Part shown: piece by piece, positions 39,630 to 50,011 of the stretch
Numbering within the stretch: position 1 is the stretch's first letter
How the letters are laid out: each line of letters starts with the position of its first letter
DNA from: Endomychus coccineus
Taxonomy: Eukaryota; Arthropoda; Insecta; Coleoptera; Endomychidae
DNA: 64,000 bases
Direction: 5' to 3'
Assembly (NCBI GenBank): GCA_958510875.1
Contig: OY294072.1
Coordinates: 2,046,001 to 2,110,000, forward strand
Translations under genes and position numbers: made by a program
The notes under the pieces: generated by a model
Databases searched by the model: none
Seen by the model: only the letters and a program-made list of their open reading frames with translations
What the model was told of the DNA's origin: nothing

Positions 39630-40627
39630 CTATGATAATATATTGACATTATCATTTGCTAGTTCATAAGCTTTATTTTTGTGATTGATAACACATTCTA
39701 TCAATGACTCGATGTTGATATCACTAATCAATTGTTCACCCCCCTCTTCTTCTGCGGCATGAATAATATTTCCTCTTGCATACCATTTCAAATCGCGGCG
39801 GAAATTCTGTTTCACTTCGTTACCAATATCGATAGCATGAGATATGTTAGACCATTTACGTATTAATCGCATTCCTCGATTTTGTAATTTTCTGTCGGCA
39901 TCACGCCAACCATCCTCCTGTCGACGCATTAGGTACCATTTTGGTCTCATATCATTCGATGTTCGATATAATCCTAAATAATATATATTATATAAATTTT
40001 ATTATAAAAAACAAAGTAATTACCTAAATTTCGTCTCTTTCCGAAATTTATAGGAGGTGGAACAATATTTGGTGCAATTTTATTCCGTAAGGTGATAACA
40101 TTCATTTGAATTTGTTGAGATAAGCGTTGAAATCGTTCTTTCGCGAGACATTCACGTTCCTCAGCTCTTTGACGTTCTTGTTGTTCCTAGAATTTCTCGT
40201 ACTCACAATATTTCATCATAATAAATTCCATTAACGAAAACAGTTCACGTAACTCGATGACTTTAGGAGTTCGCATTTGCATCAATAATGATTCGAAATC
40301 AATAGCATCTAGAACATAATATTTCTTTCGTGCATCAATCTCATCACAAATTTCTAAATGGTGTATATGCGGGTTTTTCCTCAACAATCTTGTTATAACA
40401 CCCTTTTCAGCATGATATTTTTTGCCGCGATAACCTAATCAATCCAATAGATCTTCATTCATCAGAACGCGTTGGTTTAGTTGAATATCCCAAAATAAAT
40501 AGTTTCTTTTATCGTTTCTTATATCGATCCCAAATTTTAGACACACTTCATTAACTGTTAACTTAATGAGATTGTTGGTGGACCATGTAGCCACATTTGG
40601 ATCACGAACGCACGCTGCTAAGTTCAT
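39630..40627 (-). pseudogene. MSV199/BRO-like viral protein with 50-bp intron, disrupted
   Basis: Starts MNLAACVRDPNVATWS at 40627. The central part, including 'VLDAIDFESLLMQMRTPKVIELRELFSLMEFIMMKY', resembles the MSV199 domain of insect DNA viruses and mobile elements. A Gln/Glu/Arg-rich linker follows ('EQQERQRAEERE'). The C-terminal part ('TSNDMRPKWYLMRRQ', 39630-39950) resembles the DUF3627-type domain that accompanies it. A 50-bp intron, 39974-40023, has gtaatt...atttag ends, and removing it keeps the frame (exon joins NLG to LYRTSND). Two in-frame stops, a TGA at 40439-40441 and a TAG near 40187, interrupt the first exon. The domain calls are from motif memory. Confidence 0.65.
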
Positions 40628-40639
40628 TTTTATAACAGA

Positions 40640-40960
40640 ACATCTTCTGAAATGATTCTCTCTTACATACGTGAGAACGTGAACGTGAATAGTGAGTTTG
40701 GGGGGGTAACTCTCTGTTTCGATGTCATTGCAAACGTTGATAACTGACTGATAACGTCACTAGTTGTTTCAATTTGTTTCATTTCCAGCAACCGACTACC
40801 ATAGTTCACAAACTATGATCGTCGGATGTTTACATCACCACCTACCGTTTGAGAAATAAAATATCAAATATAATAATAATAATAACATTTATTGGGAAAG
40901 ATACATTTTGATAGTACATCATTTAGAACTAAAATTATAACATTATGATTCATCACCTGG
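40640..40960. other. Intergenic stretch of Polinton
   Basis: No gene. It contains one more copy of the 'ccatagttcacaaactatgatcg' phrase seen in the terminal repeats (near 40800) and a (taa)n run at 40875-40890. Confidence 0.45.
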
Positions 40961-40964
40961 TTCT

Positions 40965-42176
40965 TCACACTATACTCCGAACTGATCCTGTAATCGGAGA
41001 ATACTCCATTATACGATCGTTAATGATGATGCAATAAGCCCTGGTGTTTTTGGGGAAATTCAGGAAACTTTCCATCTCTAGTTTGACGTCAACTGTTGAT
41101 GACTTTATAGCATCGTTTTATTTTGAACAGTCAATCACAAAAATTGCTCTATTCTTGAATGCTATATAATCTAACATGGGCTCACTTATTATTTTATTTG
41201 AAAATGATTTATGGAAATCATAGTACATCTGGTATGCTTCCACGTATTGCTGGTCGGTGGAATTCAATTTCATTGCTTCATATGGATAACACTCTGAATT
41301 CAAGTATAGTTTTACATTTAGCAAGTTTATATTATCGAAATATGCACTGTGCCTAACAGGATTATTTTTTCGATCAGTTTGGAAAGCTAGAATCACATAT
41401 CTAGGACGTTCCAAATTCATTGATGTTTTACCAGCCCAAATGTCACGAGTGCTCTCCTTCATCAACGGATTTTCATGCAGATCCCAACTACGGAATGGAA
41501 TCAAAATAGGCTTCTCAGCACTCAAATTCCCCAACATTTGAAATTTAACTTGATCACTTGGAAACACATGTCGCACTTTTAATGCTATCGTCTTCACATT
41601 TATTTTAGCCGTTTTCGTGCCTGTGCTATTAGTATAGCAATCGTTATCGGTTCGAGACCTTATCAAGTGCAGCTCATGTTTTCCACTCAAAACTTTGTTA
41701 TAGTCAATGAATAGGCCTAGTAGAAAATTCAACGGTATCCATAAATTGATTTTATTATTGTAGACTGAACTCAATACATCCTTAAATGACCATCCAGAAA
41801 TAGCTAGAGGTATAGATTCATGTTTGGCATATGTTAGATAAGCTCTGATGGTGCTGACAATACCAGGATCACGTACTTTGTCTATCTCTTTCCCATTCAA
41901 TTCATAACTGATATATTCGAAGAGAAACGCTCCGAAATTATTCGTTAGTTTACATTCACCATCACCACTTGCTTCTGGCTGGAATTCTGCCTCGATGAAT
42001 AAAGCAGACGAGGCCCAATCTACCAACACATCTTGTTGATTGATTAATATCTCAATTTCATCGCTGTTGCCAAAAGATGTTGTGTGGGGGTAGTAGGTAT
42101 GAGTTTCTCCTCGGATGATGTCTCCATTGAAGTTTGGCTCGTTGAATATTTGAAGTTTTTCCGACATTGTTACCAA
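40965..42176 (-). pseudogene. Polinton major capsid protein, one in-frame stop
   Basis: Likely the double jelly-roll (hexon-like) capsid subunit. The frame opens at MVTMSEKLQIF and is uninterrupted for 352 codons to a TAA at 41118-41120 after 'IFVIDCSK'. The same frame then stays open for another 50 codons ('SSTVDVKLEMESFLNFP', 'AYCIIINDRIMEYSP') to a TGA at 40965-40967. Other motifs are 'SYELNGKEIDKVRDPG' (about residues 90-105) and 'LWIPLNFLLGLFIDY' (about 145-160), where such capsid proteins have similar wording. Length of about 400 codons suits the family. The continuation past the stop is conserved-looking, so I treat the TAA as a disabling change. Confidence 0.8.
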
Positions 42177-42179
42177 GGG

Positions 42180-42303
42180 ACTTCAAAAAATTGATATTTT
42201 CCAATGATAGTGATGCAGAAGCAACCTTCTTCCTTGAACTCGTTGTGGATAATGACTGATGACCACTATGGGTATGTCTTTTATTGCTGAAATCCAAACC
42301 CAT
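42180..42303 (-). CDS. Short hypothetical Polinton frame upstream of capsid gene
   Basis: From MGLDFSNKRHTHSG at 42303 a Ser/Lys-rich frame leads to 'LSLENINFLKSLG'. In its own frame it continues as antisense-like sequence over the start of the capsid gene to 42058, so the coding part probably ends near 42180 or is frameshifted. No function is assigned. Confidence 0.35.
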
Positions 42304-42389
42304 GTTCTCAAGTGATGGCTACTGCAACAACAACCTTTTCAGATGAATTCTTTTCATATAATGAGTGGTGGTGTGTATTGAATTATTAT

Positions 42390-43159
42390 TTATTGCTGGA
42401 AGCCATAATCCCTAGCGGTCTTTTTCAACTCCAACCGTATAATAATTTCTTCTGAACGAAAATTTACCCGTTTCCAATTCTGATCTAAAATATTCAGTGT
42501 GATGTTATCGAAGGACGTCTTGCTGATGATCGGTAGATGAATAAGATTCTTCGGCTCTATATCAATGGAAAACCCAGGTGGTACAAGAGGTGAGAACTCA
42601 TATATCGTATGAGCTATCTTATTGTTATAATATGCTCCTGCGGTTAAGTTACACTCTACTGGTATTGTTTGAACTTTGATTATGTTTATAGGTCTATCAG
42701 ATACGTGTAGTTCGCGAGATGTCAATTTATTTCTGCTGAATCCCAACAGTTCGCTTATACTATCTTTAGGAATAAAATTCACTCCAAAATCACTCTTCAG
42801 CTCTGTGTGTAGAGTGTTGTTTTGTTAGATTTTATAGATAATTTCCGGTCACGTTCTTCTTGTTTCACTCCTATCACACAAACTGCACTTTGTATGAAAT
42901 CCTCGATGTCTGTCAACTCGTAGGACCCCGTAGGTATAGTTACTACTTCTTCTTCACCCTTCACATTTTTATAATAAAATTTATTAAAACCTTCTTGAAT
43001 GTTCGGAATGCTATTGTACGTATGCAAGCCAACAAGTGCGATAGAATAATATGAATGAGGATCCAGTTCTATAGGTGGGTGGAAATCTACAGATAAGCGG
43101 GAGCTCTTACCCGTGATGGTGAACGTCTGAGACATGATTGATGAAAACTTTATCAACAA
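42390..43159 (-). pseudogene. Polinton minor capsid (penton-like) protein, one frameshift
   Basis: Probable single jelly-roll penton-base homologue at virion vertices. The N-terminal part, 42797-43159, starts MSQTFTITGKSSRL and contains 'LVGLHTYNSIPNIQEGF' and 'TIPTGSYELTDIEDFIQ'. The C-terminal part, 42390-42782, contains 'PKDSISELLGFSR', 'AHTIYEFSPLVPPGFSI' and 'LNILDQNWKRVNFRSEEI'. These motifs in this order are characteristic of the Polinton/adintovirus minor capsid family. The halves are in different frames; the break lies in an ac-rich run at about 42800-42815, suggesting a single small indel. Its neighbours are the protease upstream and the major capsid gene downstream. Confidence 0.82.
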
Positions 43160-43186
43160 TCTGTTTATATACTAATAAATGCAGGG

Positions 43187-43516
43187 TTAGTCGAGAACAA
43201 CTGGAGAGTTAGAGAGGAAATCTAAACACAACTGACCACAATTATAAGTGTTATAATGTTGAAAATTATCGTGATTGAATAATATCTTACACTTTTTGAA
43301 ATAATCCACTAGTTCGCGATGGGGGCGTAAATTGCCAAAACTGTCATAATAAAAAACTGTATCACCGACTTTATTAAACCCAAACCAGTGAGTGCCTCCA
43401 TTGTCCGAGCTATCATAAATACTCCTCTGAAATGGGGAATTTTCAGAGCTTTTGCTAGTTTGCGTAGATCGAGATCGGTCAGAGGTCTTCTGGGTAGGTT
43501 TAATGACAGTTTTTTG
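43187..43516 (-). pseudogene. Adenain-like cysteine protease, shortened and frameshifted
   Basis: Maturation protease of Polinton virions. The N-terminal part reads 'RRPLTDLDLRKLAKALKIP' then 'FRGVF'. In another frame come 'DNGGTHWFGF' (catalytic His), 'VFYYDSFGNLRPHREL' (the conserved YFDSFG element) and 'TYNCGQLCLDFL' (catalytic Cys), ending VVLD before a TAA at 43187-43189. The ~20 residues expected between FRGVF and the THW motif are missing, consistent with a small deletion that also shifted the frame. No start Met follows the stop just upstream. It overlaps the end of the PLA2 gene by about 15 bp. Confidence 0.8.
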
Positions 43517-44375
43517 GATGTTTATTTAAATATAGACCAAGACCTTTGCGATACTTTTTCAAATATAGAACAGATCCTTGTTTTCCCAAAGCTATAGCTT
43601 CCATTGTTTTATTATGTCTTTCCGTTTCCTCCAAGGTTTTCCGAGATGCTTTGCTGTCGTTGACGGCCTTAGCGATGCCTGCACCACCTCCCGCCAATGC
43701 TCCAGCAGCTGATAAGCCGGCAAACAGAGGTAATAAAAATGATAGAAATCCTCCAGTCTTTGGAATAGGAATTACTCTTGGTAACCGAACATTTTTCCGA
43801 CCACCTGCTTTTTTGAATTGTTTTCGTGCAACTTTCAACGCTGTTTGGGATGTTTTCTTCAGATTGGATGAGTCAAACTTATTCTTCATAACTTTTCTCA
43901 CCCCATCGACAATTGCACTTCCGAACCCAAACTTCTTTCTCATACCCTTCCCCAATTTCCTCTTTGCCTTCATAATTTTATCTACACCGAAAGCGGCAAT
44001 CCTTTCTCTAAATTTTGTGTCTTTAGATTTGACACGTTGCCAAGCAGCGTTCTCTAATATTTTATCCGCCTCGTGACGTCCTTCCAAACTAGCGTTTCGC
44101 AGATATGAAATATCGTGTTGGCGGCAAGCTTTATCGAGTGGATTGATACCTGAATCTCCTCTTCTCAACCGTTCTTCTAATTTTGTACCGGGACCACAGA
44201 ATTGATAACCAGGAATATGAAGTTCAAACGGGAGCTTGTTTATAAGCGTATTGAGAACACCTTCTCCTACGTACGCTTCCATACAGACTGATGAGAATTC
44301 AAGATTGCGCCAATATTCAACGAGGGGAGGGAGAAAGACGAAAGATCTCAAAATAAATTTTTTTATTAATTTCAA
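43500..44375 (-). CDS. Phospholipase A2 domain virion protein
   Basis: Intact frame of 291 codons. I favour the internal Met at residue 32 (44282), since 'MEAYVGEGVLNTLINKLP' precedes the conserved domain and residues 1-31 look like read-through of upstream sequence. The parvovirus-VP1-like PLA2 core is 'YQFCGPGTKLEERL' (residues 57-70, Ca-binding loop) and 'NPLDKACRQHDISYL' (His87-Asp88 catalytic pair). A basic region follows (about 120-195), then a Gly/Ala-rich hydrophobic segment ('FLLPLFAGLSAAGALAGGG') reminiscent of adenovirus core peptides. Such enzymes breach membranes during entry in related viruses. It is one of the few undamaged genes here. Confidence 0.82.
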   Translation of the reverse strand: MKLIKKFILRSFVFLPPLVEYWRNLEFSSVCMEAYVGEGVLNTLINKLPFELHIPGYQFCGPGTKLEERLRRGDSGINPLDKACRQHDISYLRNASLEGRHEADKILENAAWQRVKSKDTKFRERIAAFGVDKIMKAKRKLGKGMRKKFGFGSAIVDGVRKVMKNKFDSSNLKKTSQTALKVARKQFKKAGGRKNVRLPRVIPIPKTGGFLSFLLPLFAGLSAAGALAGGGAGIAKAVNDSKASRKTLEETERHNKTMEAIALGKQGSVLYLKKYRKGLGLYLNKHPKNCH

Positions 44376-44561
44376 AATTTTCTCAATACAAAAGACTTAA
44401 GTATAATCTTAACAATATATGTTTCAAATATTATAATCTTCACTCTTGATTCACCCTCATATTCACGGAATTTTGTTCTATTATAATAACCATACCCTCG
44501 AGTCAATAATATTCCAGCTATTTGTTTGTTCCTAATAATCTCCAAATGGTTAATGATGGGT
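44376..44561. other. Gap between PLA2 and integrase genes
   Basis: On the minus strand a frame of about 60 codons without stops runs from the end of the integrase gene to about 44380 ('IAGILLTRGYGYYNRTKF'), but it has no ATG. It could be a small decayed gene. Nothing else was seen. Confidence 0.3.
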
Positions 44562-45485
44562 TCATTGAACGAGATCCGAATTATTGATCCAACTGTTGTG
44601 ATTATTATCTAGACCCAACCATTTCACATACTGTTGACCCCTCCTCTTTCGTAATATTTTTTTGATTAAATACACATCTGGTTGTTTTGTTTTCTGTAAT
44701 TCTTCCTCATAGAAACAGCCGCTGATTGGTGCGTTGGTCATATCTTCTAGTAGATATGTGACCGGGTTGGTAATTTTTACTTTGATGATTTTAAATAATT
44801 CCGTACTCCAATTGGGCGTAAATCCCTTCTCAAAAATATGTTTAGCCTTACTTATTCGTACCACATCTCCAACATTGTATTTGTGAGGCAGAGCTAACTT
44901 GATGTGTGAGTAGGATCGCTTCAATATTTCGCTCTCAATCTGTTTCGTCACTTTTATTGGAGCCATATTTATAGTACTATGTTTACGTTTATTATATTTT
45001 TCTGTGGTTTCTTCAAGTATATCAAGCCATTTGTATTTCCCGCTAAGACTGAAATGTTTGTAGAGCGATTCCTTTAACGTTCGAATGACACGTTCAGCAA
45101 TGGCTGTTTTTTTCACACTATACGTATTATAATGATTGATATTATGTTTCTTCATTAGATCGTTAAAGTGTTTATTGAAGAATTCTTTTCCCTGATCGCT
45201 TTGCAGATTCCTAGGCTTACGATGTCCTTCTAGCAATATAGAACTGACCGCTTTCCGAACCTCTTCGGCTGATTTCGTTTTCAGCGAGCGTGTCCATAGA
45301 AATTTCGAGAAATAATCAATCATAATCAAAATGTATTTGAATCCTCTATTTTCACGAGCGTAATTACCCATTTCAGCCAGATCCATTTGCCACAAATCAT
45401 CCAAACCTTCTATGATTGTTCTGCGTCGTTTGAAATTCTTCCTACTCGGCTTATGAAGCTCATGCACAACTTGTTCTCTACTCAT
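44562..45485 (-). CDS. Polinton retroviral-type integrase with chromodomain
   Basis: Intact 307-codon frame. The DDE catalytic core has D35 ('LWQMDLAEMG'), D97 ('NLQSDQGKEF') and E131 ('TAIAERVIRTLK'). A C-terminal basic domain contains 'YNVGDVVRISK', and a chromodomain-like tail lies at about 270-305 ('YLIKKILRKRRGQQYVKWLG', 'SWINNSDLV'). It integrates the element, producing 6-bp duplications as seen at the ends. The start MSREQVVHEL may be internal; a zinc-binding N-terminus is not visible upstream in frame, so the 5' end may be truncated or lie in another frame. Confidence 0.92.
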   Translation of the reverse strand: MSREQVVHELHKPSRKNFKRRRTIIEGLDDLWQMDLAEMGNYARENRGFKYILIMIDYFSKFLWTRSLKTKSAEEVRKAVSSILLEGHRKPRNLQSDQGKEFFNKHFNDLMKKHNINHYNTYSVKKTAIAERVIRTLKESLYKHFSLSGKYKWLDILEETTEKYNKRKHSTINMAPIKVTKQIESEILKRSYSHIKLALPHKYNVGDVVRISKAKHIFEKGFTPNWSTELFKIIKVKITNPVTYLLEDMTNAPISGCFYEEELQKTKQPDVYLIKKILRKRRGQQYVKWLGLDNNHNSWINNSDLVQ

Positions 45486-45502
45486 CTTATCAATGTGGAA
45501 AT

Positions 45503-46156
45503 CTAGTATAGAATTAATTTTTTGGGTATATTCACAGGATTTGGAGATATACGTTTCACAGAGCCCTGCTTTGTTGTTGTGGATGATGAGGGTCTCTTCT
45601 TAGAAGGTTGCACAGATGTCATCCGTCGTTCTAACGCCTCCACTTCACTAGTAATTTCATTTAGACGCATGTTCACACTGTTAAATGTGTTATTGATCTC
45701 TTTCAATTCATTACTGTTCTCCCTCACACTATCACTGATTGTTTTATACTCTGATTTTATATAGATCCCCATTCCATTATATTTATTCTGAATGTCCATC
45801 AGATGTTTATCAATGTTGAGAATAACCTTCTCATTCGTTAAGTTATGTTCATCCAGATCCTTGTTGATATCTTCGATCAAATTATCAACCCTAACATTGA
45901 AGGTATCTTTAAGACTGGTTTCCGTTTTCAGATTCATGTTGAGTGTTAATTTATCAACATATACTTTATTTGCAACATCTCCATCATCATTCGGTGATTT
46001 TACGTTGCACAATCTACGATTTTCCATATCATAACTTCCATCGCTCGTTAGGAATAATCCTTGTCCGTGAACTTGTTTCAAATTATTATTAAATACATTT
46101 GTATCATATGTCCACATGGGAGAGGAGGCTCTGCCAAACCTATCCATTGAAACCAT
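45503..46156 (-). CDS. Coiled-coil, fibre-like Polinton protein
   Basis: Intact 217-codon frame. The N-terminal third has 'GLFLTSDGSYDMENRRLCN' and 'SPNDDGDVANKVYVDKL' (about residues 33-70), wording shared by attachment-fibre-like proteins of some DNA viruses and mobile elements. The middle and C-terminal parts are heptad-rich (about 85-180, with Leu/Ile/Asn). The tail is basic and Ser/Thr-rich ('SKKRPSSSTTTKQGSVKR'). It overlaps the preceding gene's 3' end by about 17 bp. A fibre or assembly role is inference. Confidence 0.6.
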   Translation of the reverse strand: MVSMDRFGRASSPMWTYDTNVFNNNLKQVHGQGLFLTSDGSYDMENRRLCNVKSPNDDGDVANKVYVDKLTLNMNLKTETSLKDTFNVRVDNLIEDINKDLDEHNLTNEKVILNIDKHLMDIQNKYNGMGIYIKSEYKTISDSVRENSNELKEINNTFNSVNMRLNEITSEVEALERRMTSVQPSKKRPSSSTTTKQGSVKRISPNPVNIPKKLILY

Positions 46157-47202
46157 CTTTATAACTGTGATGAATTTGTCTTACACCTGGTTTTTGTTCA
46201 ATTACCCCTGCCTCTATCAATTCTTCTATTATAGAGATTATCTCGTTGTGATGATTATGGTTACCTGCATGCGAGGATGCAACAAGAAGTCTCAGTCTGT
46301 CCACAATTTCGTTAACGTCATCCCAATAAACATATTCGATATGTTTCTCGTTATATTCAAGCATATCATTTTGATATATGCACTTCCAGTGTGTGTTTTG
46401 GCTCTGGGTCTTTTCATGGAATTAATCAAAGGTTTCAGTAAATTTTTGTATTTTACAATGTTTCTTATTCGATCAGCTGGATCGTTATTACGTCTATGGG
46501 CACTAGTCATTTCCATCATTTGACTGTAATTTTTCCCATCTTCCACAGTGTAAGTATCAGGTAGAACATCTCTGTAAAATATCAAATTATACAGTCCTGT
46601 GGTACCCTTGAACGGAGTACCCTTGATAATAATATTACTCTCACTATCAAACTCTATAGGCTGATTACCCATGAACCATTCGTCTAAAGTTGAATTATAT
46701 TGCAAACCCATTTTATCATCATATCTCTTAACATCATCATCCAATAGGTATCCTTCCAAGTAATAACGTGCTAATGTGGGGTATTGTTGCAGAAACTCCT
46801 CTGTAGCCTCTGCATTATCTTTCTTATGTTTTCTGAATTCTTCACGAATCTGATCGATAGTAGGTTCGGGGGTAAACACATCTTCCTCAGTATTTTGGGG
46901 GTTATATACGAATTCTTCCCCTTCAGTTACAATATTTGGGATTGGTTTGTTCTCCATTTGTGTTGCTGTAGAAACAATACTTTTAGGTTTAACCAACGAA
47001 TTTTGTTTGATTATTTCAGCATTTTTCGCAATTTCCTCCTGAGGCTTAGATACATTCCTGACATATTATTTAGAATCTCATCATTTTCGGCTTTACCCAA
47101 TTTCACAGCCATATATTTTTTCCTCACAACGTTTGCTAACTCCCAAATTTTTTTCTTCAATTGTTGTTTTTCTTTAAGCATGTTACTCACACCCTCGTCC
47201 AT
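46140..47202 (-). pseudogene. Polinton protein of the DUF8207 type, frameshifted
   Basis: Three collinear frames on the minus strand. 47011-47202 is Lys-rich ('LKKKIWELANVVRKKYMAVK'). 46292-46996 carries 'LDEWFMGNQPIEFDSESN' and 'GTTGLYNLIFYRDVLPDTY'. 46140-46364 carries 'EYVYWDDVNEIVDRLRLL' and 'NEIISIIEELIEAGVI'. These phrases recur in an uncharacterised insect Polinton protein that I believe carries DUF8207 (name from memory). Two frameshifts, near 47000 and 46370, break it. It sits between the ATPase and the fibre-like gene. Confidence 0.65.
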
Positions 47203-47244
47203 GCTGAGCGGTTTGCCTATCCCAAATGAAATAATATATACATG

Positions 47245-47970
47245 TTAGATGTATATATAACTATCAAAACCTTTGCGATAACGTCCTTTGTTCATATCAC
47301 AGTCTTTGTTTATCATAAGGAATCCATATTTATCTTTCCAACATACGCTACATATCTCTCTGAATTTCTCGAGTGACATGTCGGTACTTACATGATCGGT
47401 GAATATATGTTTCAAATTGAGTTCATCCTGTTTGAAAATAATCAAGCAATTGGCATTGTCGCGCAATCCATGTTTTGGACATTTAGCAAAAGACTGTCAA
47501 AGATAGAAACTATCAATTGAGTTGTGTCTCCCTCTTGAAAAATAAGCACGAATTTTCTCCTGTTTCTCAAACATCACGTCATCGAATATTATTATCGAAT
47601 TAGGCCTCGCTCCTGTGGGGTCTATGACCTCATCACTTTCGGTACAAGGAAAATATCCAAGCCCCTCAATTTTCTTCAATGTCTCCTTTAGTAACTGGTA
47701 TTTTGGTTGGTGTAAAGACTTTGAATATATGTACACGTTTTCAAATTTCAGGCCGTTAGCATCTAACAATAGAGATAACATCACATTTGTTTTCCCACAA
47801 TTACTTGGACCACAGATTATTGTTCGTAAAGTATTTGGCAGCAAAGAGCTGTGACGTTGTGATTGTTCAATATTTTCAATGCTTAGTCCTAAATTCATAC
47901 TATTCAACAAGTCTTTCTGCTTGACAATCTTCATGTTGTCTAGAGGAGCATCGAAATCATACTGAAACAT
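47245..47970 (-). pseudogene. A32/FtsK-like genome packaging ATPase, one in-frame stop
   Basis: Frame from MFQYDFDAPLDNM at 47970. Walker A is 'GPSNCGKT' (residues 54-61) and Walker B is 'SIIIFDD' (125-131). 'FSRGRHNSIDSFYL' precedes a TGA at 47497-47499. The same frame resumes downstream ('CPKHGLRDNANCLIIFKQDE') to 47245, about 242 codons in all. In this family the region after the FSRGRHN motif carries the arginine-finger and C-terminal core, so the stop should abolish function. Packaging of element DNA into virions is the expected role. It is the first gene of the minus-strand cluster. Confidence 0.85.
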
Positions 47971-48089
47971 ATGTTAATAAGCATTTGTTTATATACTAGT
48001 TGATGATGTTATATTGTGTATGTCCGATCACGCGGTTAGGTACTTCTACGCTTCTCTCAAAATCAGGTATCAAATACGTGTTGAATAGG

Positions 48090-48295
48090 TATGAATGATG
48101 GAGCACGTGCTAAACACGTGTCTGAGTATTGAAGCATGTGTCTGAATACATGTCTGAGTAGAGCATGTCTCTGAATGTTGAAGCACGTGCTTAAGACGTG
48201 TCTGATTATTGAAACACGTGTCTGAACATGTGACTGAACACGTGTCCTAATGTTGGAGCACGTGTCGGAGTGTTGAATCACGAGATAAAACATGT
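48090..48295. repeat. CACGTG-type minisatellite
   Basis: Degenerate tandem phrases of the form 'acacgtgtctgaatgttgaagc', with 'cacgtg' or 'catgtg' recurring every 16-35 bp. It lies just inside the right inverted repeat and is absent from the corresponding left side. A single similar phrase occurs at 205-235. Confidence 0.7.
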
Positions 48296-48366
48296 GCATG
48301 AATGTACTACCTATTCACTTTTTACACCTTATGTATTCAACAGTCTTATAACTTCAATTTTACAGT

Positions 48367-50005
48367 GTGATGAATAATGAGTAGATATCATTATTATCAC
48401 TTGCATTTCATTCCTCATCTGACCATCATAGTTCGTGAACGATGATGACGTCATCATCGTTCGTGAACTATGGTCGCCGGATTGAATCAGTTACTGTCAT
48501 CGGTTCGAAGCAGTGACGTCATCATCGTTCGTGAATCATGGTCGCCGGATTGAATCAGTTACTGTCATCGGTTCGAAGCAGTGACGTCATCATCGTTCGT
48601 AAACTATGGTCGCCGGATTGAAACAATGAATGCCTCCCGTGACGTCATCATCGTTCGTAAACTATGATCGCAGGATCTTCAATTCAATGAAATTAACATT
48701 CTGCATATCAAGACTTTTCATTTGATACCTATAAAGCTATGGTTGACATTCATAGATCCGTCATGACAGTTCGCGTGTAAGATGCTTCATGGATCCACCA
48801 CGTCACGCCCTCCAAGACGCGACATGACACCTCGATGAAGACCTCCCATGACAGACACCATGACAACTCTTTCCCCCACCATGATGCTCTATGGTTTTGA
48901 GTTGGGTTAGCTCTATAACCTTCAGCTCTATGGTACGTGATAGCCACCATGACACCTTGTGACAGACACTCCGTCGAAGTGACAGACACCATATCTCACC
49001 GCGTGACAGATCATGTGATTTCAAAACCGTACGAGTCGCATGAGTCGGACGAGTCAAACCGGTGGCGACACCTCCACGAAGCAGCCTGTACCCATAGCCC
49101 ACCATGACAGCTTTCACGTGGTGGCGACACCTACACGAAGCAACCTGTACCTTTGGTTCGCCATGACAGCTGTCACGTGGTGGTGACCCCTACACGAAGC
49201 AACCTGTACTTTTGGTCCGCCATGACAGCTGTCATGTGGTTGCGACATCTCCATGAAGCAGCTTGTACCTTCGATGACAGCTGTCACGTGGTGGTGACAT
49301 CTTCATGAAGCAGCCTGTACCTTTGGACCAAGGGTAGAGATTGTTTCCTAGAGGTGGCGGAGCCCCCTCCACGAAGCAGTCTGTACCTTGGGTCCACCAT
49401 GACAGCTGTCATGTGGTTGTGACATCTGCACGAAGCAATTTGTACTTTAGGACCTCCATGACAGCTGGATCTTATGGTCACCATGACAGCTGTCACTTGG
49501 TGGCGACATCTCTACGAAGCAATCTGTACCTTATGGTCGCCATGACAGCTGGACCCTATGGTCGCCATGACAGCTGAACCTTATGGTCGCCATGACAGCT
49601 GGTCCTTATGGTTGCCGTGACAGCTGGTTCTTATGGTCGCCATGACAGCTGGTCCTTATGGTCGCCATGACAGCTGGTCCTTATGGTCGCCATGACAGCT
49701 GGTCCTTATGGTCGCCATGACAGCTGGACCTTATGATCGCCATGACAGCTGGACCTTATGGTCGCCACGACAGCTGGACCTTATGGTCGCCATGACAGTT
49801 GTACCGTAGGGCCGCCATGCTGTCATGTGTTAGTCACGTGACTCTGTACATGTGACACACTTTTTATACACACCCTGTATACTCTTTACAAATAAAATCC
49901 TTATCACCTACATCCTTTCAAAACTGATAAGGACAAGCTCACACCGGATGCACATCGACAGCTAGACCGGATATCCTGTCGCAGGACGCGCCCAGTTCAT
50001 CTACT
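48367..50005. repeat. Polinton right terminal inverted repeat
   Basis: Inverted copy of 37406-38875, about 170 bp longer because tandem units differ in number; for example the 25-bp unit has about twelve copies here (49525-49830) against eight on the left. It ends ...cccagttcatctact followed by GATACT. Confidence 0.93.
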
Positions 50006-50011
50006 GATACT

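Larger units (their letters stand above)
37406..50005 (-). mobile_element. Polinton/Maverick element, 12.6 kb
   Basis: Terminal inverted repeats start AGTAGATGAACTGGGCGCG and the element is flanked by the perfect 6-bp duplication GATACT (37400-37405 and 50006-50011), the length expected for Polintons. It encodes a retroviral-type integrase, an FtsK/A32-like ATPase, an adenain-like protease, major and minor capsid proteins and a PLA2 protein. Size is below the usual 15-20 kb because no DNA polymerase B gene is present. Most genes carry disabling changes. Confidence 0.96.

Noticed and set aside
43546..44076. Plus-strand frame of 176 codons
   Set aside because: Antisense shadow of the PLA2 protein gene, which has clear catalytic motifs.
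46784..47248. Plus-strand hydrophobic frame of 154 codons
   Set aside because: Antisense to the DUF8207-like gene; the Phe/Leu richness comes from complementing Lys/Glu codons.
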